Source: Adiantum capillus-veneris (lineage: Eukaryota; Streptophyta; Polypodiopsida; Polypodiales; Pteridaceae). Taken from it: a DNA stretch of 64,000 bases. A program made the position numbers and the translations under genes. Positions 52,642 to 62,640 of the stretch are shown here, piece after piece (the stretch's first letter is position 1; each line of letters starts with the position of its first letter). The stretch is from NCBI GenBank assembly GCA_014529385.2, contig CM043958.1:137869043-137933042 (forward strand). Direction: 5' to 3'. The notes under the pieces are model-generated. The model searched no databases, was not told the DNA's origin, and worked only from the letters and a program-made list of their open reading frames with translations.

Positions 52642-55600
52642 ATAGTTGGTTCTTGAGGTGGCTCTCCTTTGTAAGGCTTTAATAGGCTCACATGAAAAGC
52701 ATTGTGTATGAGCCAATGATTGGGCAACTTAAGTTGATAGGCCATGTCATTGATTGGTCTAAGAATCTGGAAGGGACCATAGTACCTTTTTGCTAGTTTA
52801 GCATAGTACTTTTGGTGGCCCGTAGGATTCTTGCCCGTCGTGTGCCTTAATCGAGCCTTGGGAAACTTTAACAAGACCCAATCGTTTTCTTTAAAGGCTT
52901 GGGCTCTTCTGTGCTTGTCAACAGCAGCCTTTTGCCTTTGCTGTGAGATAGAGATAGCATCTTTAATCTTTTGAAAAGATTCTTGTAGGTCTCGGCTATA
53001 CTCATCTGCAATGAAGATCTTCCCATGTACCTTAAGTAGCAAGGGACTTTTTGATCTTCCCTCAATTACCTCGAAAGGTGCTTTTCCCGTGGAAGTATGT
53101 ACAGTGTTATTGTAAGCATACTCCACTAAGGGTGAGTACTTCTCCCATTGGGATCTTTGATCTACTTCTGTTACATAGGCTTTTAGTAGATTGAGAATTG
53201 TTAGGTTAGCTATTTCACTTTGCCCATCCGTTTGTGGATGATAGGCCGAAGAGAAATTTAGCCTTGTCCCTAAATTCTCAAAGAGACCCTTCCAGAAATT
53301 ACTGGTCATTCTAGGATCTCTATCCGACACTATGGACATTGGCAAGCCATGGTATTTAAAAATTTGTGAAATGAAGAGGGTTGCCATTTGATGGGCTTTG
53401 ATAGTCTTTTTGACAGGTATAAAATGAGCTTGTTTACTGAACCTGTCTACTATCGCCCATATTCCCGTATTCCCATGGATAGACTTAGGCAATCCAAAGA
53501 TAAAATCCATGGATATGCTCTCCCATGGTGAATTAGGGATTGGCAAGGGTTGAAGCAATCCAGGTTGCTTCCCTCTATCAAATTTTGTCTTTTGACATAC
53601 CACACATTTGGAAACATACTCTTGTATGTTCACTTTCATGGTAGGCCAATAGAAATATGTTTCAATTCCCTTTAAGGTAGACTGAATCCCTCTATGCCTC
53701 GCATACGGGGGACCATGAGATTCATACATTACTTTCTCACGCAGGGAGTTAGTAACGCATAGTCTATTGCCATAGAGAAGATAACCATCTTGTAAATTAA
53801 ATGGTTCTGCTTTCTTCCCTAATGCAAGGGCTGAAATCACATCTCTAAAATCGGGATCAATAGCATACTCATCTGTCATTGAAGATAGATCATTGCAAGT
53901 TGCTATGGAAACCGCATTCACTCTCGGTCGTCTTGAGAGTGCATTGGCTACTTGATTATGCTTGCCAGCAATGTGAGCAATATGAAAATGAAATTGCGAA
54001 AGGAAATTTTTCCACCTCATTTGTTTGTCGGAGAGCTTGGTCTGCGTCATGAAGTACTTAAGACTTTGGTGATCCGTTCGCAGAATGAAAGGAGTCCCCA
54101 ATAAATAGTGTTTCCATGAGTCTAAGGCATGTAGAACTGCAAGGAGTTCTTTTTCATATATGCCTAGAGCTTGCTCAATAGGTTCGAGCCTTCGACTCTC
54201 ATAGCCTATGGCGTGACCTTCTTGGAGAAAAACAGCTCCAAGGCAATCACCACAAGCATCACATTGGACCTCAAATGGTTTTGAGAGATCCGGTAGTGTA
54301 AGCACAGGTTGAGAGATAAGCTTTTCTTTAAGATTTTCGAAAGCATTGTTCTCCTTAGCAGACCATGTATACCTAACGCTTTTCTTTGTTAGGTCATGTA
54401 ATGGTCCCGCAATTTGTGAGAACTTTTCTATGAAGCGTCTATAGTATGCACACATACCTATAAAGCTTCTTAGTTCATGAAGATTCCTTGGTTTAGGCCA
54501 TCCTTTTATTACCTCTAACTTGGATGGATCCATTTGGATGCCATCTTGAGAGATAATGTGACCTAAATACTGAATCTCTTGCAAGAAAAATTCACTTTTC
54601 TTTCGATTAACATAAAGTTTATTCTCTCTTAAAACTTGAAATATTACCTGGGGATGTTGCTTGTGTTCCTCCAATGAATTAGAGTAGATGATAATATCAT
54701 CAAAGAACACTCCAGTGAAGGTTCGATGAGGCCTGAACAGCTTCTCCATCAAGCGGTTGAATGTGGCTGGTGCATTGGTCAAGCCAAAAGGCATGACAAT
54801 GTATTCGTAAAGACCAAATGTAGTGCAAAACGCGGTCTTTACAATGTCTTGATCAACTATCCTTATTTGATGATAGCCACTCTTTAGGTCAATCCTACTG
54901 AAGTAGGTCGATCCTTGTAGCTTATCAAATAGGTCTTCTACCCGTGGAATGGGAAACCTATTCTTGATAGTGATCCTATTTAGTGCTCTATAGTAGACAC
55001 ACATACGATATGTACCGTCTTTCTTTTGCACTAATAGCACAGGTGAGCAAAATGGAGATGAGCTAGGCCTAACCATGCCCTTCTCAACTAACTCATGCAC
55101 TTGCCGCATAATCTCCTCTTGTTGAGCTTGAGAAACTCTATAAGGAGGTTTATTAGGCGGTGAACTTCCTGGAAGAAGTTCAATTGCATGGTCATCATTA
55201 CCTCGTTTAGGAGGTAGCTCACAAGGGATGTCGTCAATAAAAACATCTTGAAACCCCTTGAGAAAATTGGATAACTCTAATTCCTTTTGGTTGCTTTTAT
55301 TTTCGTTTGTTAAAGCAGTAGGTTCATTTTGAGAATCTTTAACAAAAATCATGTACACGGAAATAGAGCTCTTTATTGACTTGTTGAAAGCTGGTGTATG
55401 TACAATGGGGATGGTGTTACCCATTTCCTTAGCATCTATATACATGTCTTTTTCCCTGAACTTAAAGGAGATTCTCCTTTCAGGAAATTTAACATCGGCA
55501 GCCAGGCGGTCAAACCATGGTGCCCCTAGGATTACATCCTCATGCTTGAGAGGAGAGATAAAGAAGTCCTCTTTGTCCACATAGCCTTGGACATGAAGCC

Positions 55601-56987
55601 TCAATTTCCCAATTAAGGGAGTGACTGAAGCTTCTTGCCCCTTGAAGGCACTGTCTGCGGGTAGGACATCTCCCATCTCGTAGGATTGTATGCCTAGCTT
55701 GGTGGCTAACTCCATAGATATAAAATTGTGAGTAGAACCAGGGTCAAAGAGAATAAAAGCATCATGTTCTCTTACCTTTCCCCAAGCATGGCATAGAGGA
55801 GATCCTTTGTGTTGAGTTTGGTGAGTCTCCTCCTCTTGGATTTCAACCAAGGAAGCTCTAGGAGGATCTTGGCGGTTGTTCTTTTGGGGACAAGCGCGGT
55901 ACGCATGCCCTTGTTCGCCGCACTTGAAACACCGGTTATCTTTACGATAACGCTCAAGCTCTATAGGAGAGAGTTTATTATTACCTTTATAAACTCCCTT
56001 CTCTTTAGCTTTGTTGAAATTGCCCTTAGGAGACTTTTGGACATTGTCCTTCCCCTTAGGCTCATTGGAACCCTTGTTTTCCGGGGGTTTATTATTTCTT
56101 TTAACCCCCATTTGGAAATTGATTCGAGAGGCCACCATAGTATGGTGTATTACCGCCGATATGGTGCATGGCCTTTGGGAGTTGACATACTCCGCCATTT
56201 CTTCGGTTAAGCCCACACAAAATTGTTGCTTTTGCTCTCCAAAATCCAACCTTTTGAAGACAGTGGCTTTGAGTTGTAGGTCCCAAAACTTGTCTACATA
56301 TTTGTGGATGGATTCATTGGGAGAGAGCTTTAAGCTTTGCCATTCGGTAAGTACTTTGTCTTTGGCATCGGTGGCCAAAAATTGCTTCATAATGGAAGCT
56401 CTTAAAGCCTTCCATGTTCGTGGAGCTTCACCGTTGGCTCGTAGGCTAGACCACCATTGTCTGGCGGACTTTTGAAAGTGCATAGCTACATGGCGTAGCT
56501 TAGAGGACTCCGTGAAGCCCTCATCTCCAAACGCCGCATCGAATTGCTGGATAAAAGCCAAGACTTTGTCCGTAGCACCAAAGGTACCATCATAGGTAAG
56601 GAAAGAGATGCTCTTCCCTCCCTCTTTGAATTTCTTCAGCTTGGACGACCTCTTCCATGCGGCATAGGATTTCCTATGGCCTCTTCTTTTTGATGGTTCA
56701 AAGGTTGCACCATCACTTTCTTCAGAGGGTGAAGAATTTGAAGAAGGTGGAGAAGAGGGTGACCTCTTTCTCGCCTTTTTCTTGTCTTGATCTTTGTCAT
56801 CTTCACCATAGCTTTCATAAGAGGAAGAGGATGAAGAAGATGGAGAAGAGGGTGTCCTCTTTCTCGCCTTTTTCTTCTCTTGCTTTTTATCATTCCTCTT
56901 TGAATTGTGTTGGGGAGAAGAATATGATGGTCTTCTCCGCTTTGGTGGTGATGGATAGCGTTTAGCCCACCGTCTTCCTGGAGCCAT
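52563..56987 (-). CDS. C gag-pol polyprotein, 1474 open codons
   Basis: Domains by residue: basic Ser-rich segment 1-120; gag core 128-270; zinc knuckle CFKCGEQGHAYRAC 353-366; protease LFDPGSTHNFIS with Asp 415 (DPG in place of DSG); RT 590-800 with Asp 700 in FSRIDL and Asp 763/764 in FFDD; RNase H Asp 910, Glu 946, Asp 972, and Asn 1014 where C2 has the fourth Asp; integrase finger His 1091 and 1098, Cys 1128 and 1131; core Asp 1161, Asp 1222, Glu 1258. RMCVYYRALN has Tyr where Asp is usual. The last 20 residues are out of frame after the 52642 deletion. The first Met is probably not the true start, since the same frame extends upstream past a stop at 57150. Confidence 0.95.
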   Translation of the reverse strand: MAPGRRWAKRYPSPPKRRRPSYSSPQHNSKRNDKKQEKKKARKRTPSSPSSSSSSSYESYGEDDKDQDKKKARKRSPSSPPSSNSSPSEESDGATFEPSKRRGHRKSYAAWKRSSKLKKFKEGGKSISFLTYDGTFGATDKVLAFIQQFDAAFGDEGFTESSKLRHVAMHFQKSARQWWSSLRANGEAPRTWKALRASIMKQFLATDAKDKVLTEWQSLKLSPNESIHKYVDKFWDLQLKATVFKRLDFGEQKQQFCVGLTEEMAEYVNSQRPCTISAVIHHTMVASRINFQMGVKRNNKPPENKGSNEPKGKDNVQKSPKGNFNKAKEKGVYKGNNKLSPIELERYRKDNRCFKCGEQGHAYRACPQKNNRQDPPRASLVEIQEEETHQTQHKGSPLCHAWGKVREHDAFILFDPGSTHNFISMELATKLGIQSYEMGDVLPADSAFKGQEASVTPLIGKLRLHVQGYVDKEDFFISPLKHEDVILGAPWFDRLAADVKFPERRISFKFREKDMYIDAKEMGNTIPIVHTPAFNKSIKSSISVYMIFVKDSQNEPTALTNENKSNQKELELSNFLKGFQDVFIDDIPCELPPKRGNDDHAIELLPGSSPPNKPPYRVSQAQQEEIMRQVHELVEKGMVRPSSSPFCSPVLLVQKKDGTYRMCVYYRALNRITIKNRFPIPRVEDLFDKLQGSTYFSRIDLKSGYHQIRIVDQDIVKTAFCTTFGLYEYIVMPFGLTNAPATFNRLMEKLFRPHRTFTGVFFDDIIIYSNSLEEHKQHPQVIFQVLRENKLYVNRKKSEFFLQEIQYLGHIISQDGIQMDPSKLEVIKGWPKPRNLHELRSFIGMCAYYRRFIEKFSQIAGPLHDLTKKSVRYTWSAKENNAFENLKEKLISQPVLTLPDLSKPFEVQCDACGDCLGAVFLQEGHAIGYESRRLEPIEQALGIYEKELLAVLHALDSWKHYLLGTPFILRTDHQSLKYFMTQTKLSDKQMRWKNFLSQFHFHIAHIAGKHNQVANALSRRPRVNAVSIATCNDLSSMTDEYAIDPDFRDVISALALGKKAEPFNLQDGYLLYGNRLCVTNSLREKVMYESHGPPYARHRGIQSTLKGIETYFYWPTMKVNIQEYVSKCVVCQKTKFDRGKQPGLLQPLPIPNSPWESISMDFIFGLPKSIHGNTGIWAIVDRFSKQAHFIPVKKTIKAHQMATLFISQIFKYHGLPMSIVSDRDPRMTSNFWKGLFENLGTRLNFSSAYHPQTDGQSEIANLTILNLLKAYVTEVDQRSQWEKYSPLVEYAYNNTVHTSTGKAPFEVIEGRSKSPLLLKVHGKIFIADEYSRDLQESFQKIKDAISISQQRQKAAVDKHRRAQAFKENDWVLLKFPKARLRHTTGKNPTGHQKYYAKLAKRYYGPFQILRPINDMAYQLKLPNHWLIHNAFHVSLLKPYKGEPPQEPTMKTHRRSRTKRRCCSPSPFSDMKTRY

Positions 56988-57149
56988 CTCCGTCGAGGTG
57001 GCGGGAGACTCGCTTCTTTCTCGTTCCTTCGATGGAGGCTCTTGAGTTCTCCTTTGGGAAGGAGATACATCATCAAGAAGTAAATTCTTGAGCCCTTCAT
57101 AAGGATTCTCTTCTTCTTCCCGAATCGGAGAGAGACCTCTTTTGGTAGT

Positions 57150-57377
57150 CTAACAAGGAGGCTTCCTAGGTGTTCTCTCGTCATGGTGATTAGCTTGAAG
57201 AATCCCGTGAGCACGGAGCTGCCGTTGCACTTCACTTTGGAGAGATGGATTGCCCATGGCTTGTTGAAGCCTAGAAACAAGATAGTTAACAAGCATTGAA
57301 GCATCATTAGTAGCTTGCTCATGAGCAAAATCAAAGTTATCAACATTAATTTCACTCTCTTTACTATTGTCAGCCAT
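57150..57377 (-). pseudogene. C gag N-terminus, ended by an amber codon
   Basis: MADNSKESEINVDNFDFAHE and on for 75 residues to TAG at 57150-57152, in the same frame as the large polyprotein. C2 has GAG at that codon (PPCETSKRG), so the stop is a single G to T change in C. The 162 bp between the stop and Met 56987 are open and conserved. Confidence 0.9.
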
Positions 57378-57782
57378 TCTAACAACTTTTAGGTGTAAAC
57401 TTTTTAGGTGTACTTTGGCACTTCAAGCCCTAGTTGCTACTCCTCTTTACCCCTTTAGAAAAAGCACTCAACCTACTGTACCCGTGGCTCGAATACCATT
57501 AATTGCAAGAAAAAGAAAGGGTCTTTCAACACCAAAACAGCACCGGCTCCTCTAATAGCTCAATAGTGGTTAAGCCGTAGGCAAGCCCCGTAGGACTCCA
57601 CTATTAAGACCATAGATCTTGACGGTGATGCCCCGTTAACTGCACAAAGGCAGGTGCACTGCAAGGCTGAAAAATCCCTATTCTACTTACTCACAGGCAA
57701 TTAATAATATCAACCATTTGTAGCTAGCTTGAGGACCTCCCTTCTTGAGCAAGAAAAGAGAAACCTTGAGCTCTGATACCAA
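57378..57782 (-). other. C leader and tRNA-iMet primer binding site
   Basis: GCTCTGATACCA at 57770-57781 is the exact complement of the initiator tRNA-Met primer site, one base from the LTR. The leader of about 390 bp to the gag ATG has no coding and contains GTACCCGTGGCTCGAATACC. Confidence 0.92.
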
Positions 57783-59373
57783 TGTAACATTTAATGTCCT
57801 AATAACTTATGTGTAGCGGAAACTAGCATGAACATAGTGGGCATTTCATTAGAATAGATTCCTAATGAGAATTACAAGAGTGCTTGGGTGGAGAGAGCAA
57901 CAAAAAGCATAACACCTAGTTAGATAGCATCAACAATACTTTCAAAAGAGAGAGAAATTAAGCTATTGACAACAGTCGAGGACCGGATTTGCATGGAGCC
58001 GGTCCCCCCTCCAAAAGGCTTTGTATTATGGTTTCTCCCATCAAGAGAGACATTGTACAATACAATTCTTTGTGTTCCTTCAAGACTAGCTAGTGCAATG
58101 AAGATGGAAGCTTCATGCACTAAGCAAAACACTTAATCAAACACAACTTGAATTATCCCCGTTCTCAGACCCAAGACCTCACACACCTTCGAAGATGGTG
58201 AGAGCTAGCAGGGTATGAGAGTAGATTGAGAGGAAGAAGGAGTATCTTACGAGAAAGATGTACATCTCCTCACATAATCACTCATATTAGCATAGCTTAG
58301 CTTAGTAATTAGCTTGGTAGAGAAGATGAGCATGCATTGAATCTTGGCTCTTGGTTGGATTTGCATCCACATGCCAAGAGAGTGTTGATGTAGGCTTCTA
58401 TCTCACAAGCTTGGAGTAGGTGATGAGCTCTCCATTAAAGCTTGGGAGGAGATAGAGTATTCTTTCTTCACACATGGTCAAGTGTGAGTGTGTATGTGTC
58501 AATGCCAAGCAAAAATCAGCCCCCCCTCTCTCTTAGGCGAGCCCTTCCTGCTAAATTGGTCTGGCTTTTGCCTCATTGGACCTCCCGAAGTCAAGCCAAT
58601 GGGTGTTAAGCAGCATAAGTGATAGCCTTCTGACATGTGTCCCCCTTTCTCCTTTTGTGAGAGCTTTAGGTAATTAAATAATTAAACTAAACTCTCATTG
58701 GACCCCTTTGCCTCCTGGCCAATAGGAATCAGGCAAGCCATTGGGCTCCTGAATGCTCATTGGACCCCTTGGGAGACTGCCCAATGGTCTTCTAGGAGAG
58801 TTAATTCTCATTGGTTTCTTTTATTAAATGTTTTTAAATTAATTAAACTAGATTTACTCTAGCTTAATTCTCATTGGTCCACTTCAAGGGTCTTCCAATA
58901 GGAATTGGGCACACCTTGTGGGCATCTGGCCTAGGGAGTTGACATGTGTCCCTCATTCCCTTTGTGTAAAGGGAGCCTGTGTGTGTGTGTGTGTGGCTTT
59001 CTCTCTCATCTCATACTAAATGGGCTCGCCCCCTCCTTTGTAGGCTTTGAAGAAGACTTTTGTACACACACTAAGCATCCAATTTTCCCTAGGATTGACC
59101 TTTGGACACAACCTTTGAATTATGGAACCTTAGCATTTTGGAAGTCTTAATGGGCTGAACCTTAGGGTCTTTTTAGCCCATTGTTGCACATGGCTGTTTT
59201 GCAGATGGCCCCCCCTTTTGATCCCTATTTTCCCTCCTTTGGATCCCTACTGTGGCCGGTCTGCTAGCTTAACCAATATTCTAGCTTTTTCTCCCCTGGT
59301 ACCTCCCCACATTAAATGATCAGTTTAATATGAGAAAATCATTTAGGAGAATTAGATATTGATTATTATGACA
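57783..59373 (-). repeat. C right LTR (5' LTR)
   Basis: 1591 bp, TGTAACATTTAATGTCC to GATTATTATGACA. It contains the CCAAT-rich block shared by all family LTRs and a short (GT)n near 58978. Confidence 0.96.
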
Positions 59374-59843
59374 AATTTTTTGTTGATCTTTGAAGGGCTG
59401 GATGAAAGAACCTGTGCCTAGAATTAAGAAAAGAATATTGTTTGTGTATGTGAAACAGTGTGGTAGTAATTAGAGAATAAGCTAAAAAGTGTGAGTGTGG
59501 GGTGGAAAGTGGGGGCTGGCTCAGGTTTCTAGTCAAGGATGGGTGGTCTCGATTAGTCGAGAAACTCTCTATTCCCTCTTATCATAAGAAGTGAAATTAG
59601 AGACTCATTGTGCCAAGAGTCAAGATGGCCTAAATCTATGTGACACAAGATTACTATTTAGTTTATACTAAGTCTCATATCATATTTATGGTTTATGGAT
59701 GGAGGCCGTGCCTCTTAAACGTGGGAAAAAATGCGTTGTTTATGGATTCTAAATATGTCAATGGGATTTCATCTTTATATTAGGAAACTGATTCAAAAGA
59801 ATCCTAGATTTATCGACCTGTCTTGTGGCGTATGACCCTTATC
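59374..59843 (+). repeat. B 3' LTR, second part
   Basis: After the C target duplication, TTTTGTTGATCTTTGAAGGG and on matches 44331-44800 of the B 5' LTR (ATGAAAGAACCTGTG, GGTGGAAAGTGGG, AAACGTGGG and GTATGACCCTTAT). It breaks off at 59843, about 150 bp before the expected end, where E begins. Confidence 0.9.
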
Positions 59844-60496
59844 TCCACCCCGCCGTATCAAACGGCGGATCTGAGTGGTGAACCTGGTGGCCACTAGATC
59901 TATAGCGGAAGCAAACAAAGTGGTTCTGGGTTCAACTGTCTCTCATCACAAAGTGAGTCACGTTTGAGCCTACTAGTAATAAGATCTATCTCCACCTCGC
60001 AAGGAAACCATACTTAACCTGTCTAGCAATCCTAAGACCCACCTTCCAAGAGGAGAGAAATCTCGAGTGCCTTTTTCCCCATGTTTTAGAGGCACATACA
60101 CTTGAGAATTCGCCGCTCTAGGGGCAATGAGTAGTACTAGTATCGATTTTAATACTATGGGGACAGAGAGTTCCCGACCAATCGGGACAATCCTTCTCAT
60201 AGGCATTGGAAACCTGAGCCAAGCCCCCACTTCCCACCCCCACACTCACACTTCCTTGTGTGTCCTAATTACTATCACAATGGTTGTTCAACATAAACAT
60301 TCATTGATTAGATTCCGAATCACAATGTTCGTTAAGATAGCCCTTCAATCAGTATTGCAAAGCAGCACCAAGACAGAGTTCTAGTAAAAATTCTACTCAA
60401 ACTTATTCATTAAAATTCCAATGTTCTGGAGGTACAACATCCCCCCTCCAGCGAGAGTTTACTCCTCCCGTTGGCGCCTAGCTGCCCATACAACTA

Positions 60497-60620
60497 GGTA
60501 TGTCCACCGCATAGAAAGCACGACCTGGACATTCCCACCGCATAGAAAACAAGACGTGGGTTCCCACCGCATAGAAAGCAAGTCGTGGGAATCCACCACT
60601 TAACCAACAGTCGTGGATTT
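60497..60620 (-). repeat. Tandem repeats in E LTR
   Basis: Three and a half units of about 28 bp with CCACCGCATAGAAARCAAG and a CGTGGG motif. They occupy the same relative place, after the splice donor, as the CGGTTAGC array of B. Confidence 0.88.
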
Positions 60621-60904
60621 CAAGAGCCCTTAAAGAGGAACTCTGCCCCCTGTGATCAAGAGGGGGTTCAGGACTAGTTCAACATTGGAAATAGAATGAA
60701 CATGCCGAGCTAAATTTTCCCTGGCAGACATTCTTTCCTATTGCAAACAGTATATCCATCAATCATTTATTTCCTACTTTGGACTTAATGAACTCAAATG
60801 CCGAGGTTTCCGTCGGATTTCTCCAACATGTTTGGGGATATGTTCTTTCCTAGCTAAACGTGTGTAATGTTAAATCAAACGACTTGAATAAAATTGTGAC
60901 CTAC

Positions 60905-61045
60905 CTCTTCCACTTCTTCGTCAATGGTCCGTGAGATGGCCGGTGCTTGTTCGTCCATGGGAGCTTTTCCTTTTCCATTCACATTGCTCGTTCCCGCCTC
61001 GCGGTCGTGGGCACCACCGAAGCGAGTTCTCTTAACCGGGGCCAT
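60905..61045 (-). CDS. LTR-encoded MAP exon of E, intact
   Basis: ATG at 61045 reads MAPVKRTRFGGAHDREAG and continues through a Gly/Lys-rich stretch to DEEVEE, 47 codons, ending in phase 0 at a donor (GAG|GTAGGT, 60904). It parallels B's exon in start (MAP), acidic end, phase and position in the LTR, but not in detailed sequence. Read as the first exon of a gag whose other exons would lie in an internal region absent here. Confidence 0.6.
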
Positions 61046-61869
61046 TTTATACTCACTACTTTAAATGATAAACTTGAAGAAAAGAGCTAAGGTCCGAAAG
61101 CATCATCACAATCCAAATGATAGATTAGAATCATTGAACAATCCCCCTTATACGAGAGGGTTAGATTTTTCCTTCGAGACATAGTAATTTTATGGATAAT
61201 ACTTTACTTGTCCTATGGGAACCGGCTCTAAAGTTAATCACTTGGATTAGTTGATTAAGAAATTCAGAATTTTACTAATGATTTACAAGAGAGATGAAGT
61301 AAGCAAGCTCAATCACTTTCCTAGTGCAATTTGAAGAAGCAGAATTACCGCAGGCATGTGTGATAGAAATTTCTCTTCTTATTGGCCTAATGACGGTTTA
61401 ATTTTAGCCTTAATCACATCTTAATGTGAGAGAAGATTGAGTCTAATTTAATTACAATAGTATTGAATGGTAAATGAATGAATTTCACCAATTCTACATT
61501 ATTACCGGCGGGCGGCTGACAGTTTATTAACTATGCTGCCTAGAGAGAGAAATCTTTCCTAATCAAGTATAAATCATCGATTAAGAATGATGAATGGCTA
61601 CATAATTAGCTAATTGAATGATGATTATGTAATGGAGTAGCTATGTAAACTTAGAGAGCAGCTATTGGGAATTATAGCTAAAAGTAGGCATAGTAGACGA
61701 AGAATTTGGGAGAATAATGATGAGAATTAAGAAGAACCGGAAATAAACCATAATTACCATGATTAGGGGCTGAGAATCCTCTTGATTTTCTGATCCAATG
61801 AATTCTCAAGATGAGAATTTCGGCAGCACCTCCCTCCTTGCTTCTCCTTCAAAAACTGTGTGTGTATCG

Positions 61870-61892
61870 GCAACACCTCCCCAAGGTGTGTG

Positions 61893-61928
<36 letters not shown>

Positions 61929-61947
61929 GGGTGTGTGTGTGAGCATA

Positions 61948-61979
<32 letters not shown>

Positions 61980-61982
61980 AGC
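61870..61982. repeat. (GT)n microsatellites in E LTR
   Basis: Two GT runs (61891-61925 and 61951-61979) separated by ACTGGGTGTGTGTGTGAGCA and flanking bases. They create spurious Thr-His and Cys-Val frames. Confidence 0.97.
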
Positions 61983-61985
61983 ACA

Positions 61986-61996
61986 CCTTTAAATAG
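61986..61996 (-). promoter_or_regulatory. Candidate TATA box of E LTR
   Basis: On the minus strand CCTATTTAAAGG precedes the CA-rich tract, as TATATAAAG precedes a CACACACAC tract in B. The ATG is about 940 bp further on, so the leader would be long or spliced. Confidence 0.5.
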
Positions 61997-62640
61997 GATC
62001 CTCCAAGTTGAAAATCGAACCTAGCTGCTATAAGCATCTGAGTGAGCTCTCACATCATGCATGGCAAGTCTAGTTTCGTGCCTACCAAGTGTCCAGTTAG
62101 CTAGTCTAACTGGCTCTCACACTCACTCTCAAGCTTGGAAACTCTCCCACAACTCCCACAAGACAAGAGGGCGCCCCCTAGCTGCTAAAGCAAGCTCTGA
62201 GTGGCCTGGAACCTGTTCCCACACAGCCTCCTGCCCGGGTGCCTCCCTGCACAACTTTAGGAAAAATTGGTTTTAGGCTAAAACGACCCATACGACTCGG
62301 AATTTAATGCCGTAAATTGCTATACTGAGCTCTAACTACGGCGTACTGGTCCGAGTACCTGCCATATCTAGCAGCCCTCGGGCTCCGAAAATGCATTTTT
62401 TCAAATTCGGGGTACGGGTGTAGTTTTTCGAGACGGTCAAAACTGGACGGGTTGGGTCACCAAAAACTTACTATTTTTGGAATTTTTTTACAAAAAATAT
62501 TTTAATTCACATTTCGAAGCTTTTAAACATTCTAAACATTATGGCACTGATAGAATTTGGAAAACTACTAAAAATAGTAACTTTTTCCATTATGTTCATT
62601 TCATGGTACAATGGCGCTCTTTTTGGGTCGGGTCAGAGAC

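Larger units (their letters stand above)
50497..59373 (-). mobile_element. Element C: near-complete chromovirus in B's 3' LTR
   Basis: 8877 bp with LTRs 50497-52072 and 57783-59373, polypurine tract beside the left LTR, primer site beside the right one, and a nearly intact gag-pol frame between, all on the minus strand. Target duplication AATGT (50492-50496) and AATTT (59374-59378), one mismatch; B's LTR resumes in step. The LTRs are almost identical apart from a 12-nt indel and scattered changes, so this is the youngest LTR element here. Three lesions stop it: an amber codon in gag, a frameshift before the chromodomain, and an RNase H Asp changed to Asn. Confidence 0.96.
42902..59843 (+). 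mobile_element. Element B: decayed Ty3/gypsy element split by C
   Basis: 5' LTR 42902-44949, tRNA-iMet primer site, gag, protease, RT, RNase H, integrase, chromodomain-like end, and a 3' LTR that begins about 49545, is split at 50496 by C, and resumes at 59374 until it is cut off at 59843 against E. Chromodomain residues put it near the chromoviruses. Stops are frequent. The LTR structure is unusual: it contains a promoter, a MAP-type coding exon, a splice donor and a repeated CGGTTAGC array. Confidence 0.9.
59844..62635 (-). mobile_element. E: B-related long LTR on the minus strand
   Basis: The inverse complement resembles B's LTR in order: TATA region (near 61988), MAP-type exon (60905-61045), a tandem array of CGGTGG-containing units, a GTGTGAGTGTGGGGGTGGGA block with GGCTTGGCTCAGGTTTCC, and an AAACATGGGGAAAAAGGCA block. 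Divergence is large, so it is another family member. No internal region or primer site is attached. The edges are approximate; it may begin TGACCCGACCC at 62635. The direct repeat CTTAT at 59839-59843 and 62641-62645 may be a target duplication. Confidence 0.7.

Noticed and set aside
55351-56475. Plus-strand open frames opposite C gag-pol
   Set aside because: Antisense shadows of the intact polyprotein frame; the same shadows recur at 24125, 24643 and 63363 opposite the other copies.
57150-57377. Separate small gene upstream of C gag-pol
   Set aside because: C2 shows the same segment in frame with the rest of gag; the stop is a point mutation.
61763-62037. Thr-His or Cys-Val repeat proteins
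   Set aside because: Translation of (GT)n tracts in E.
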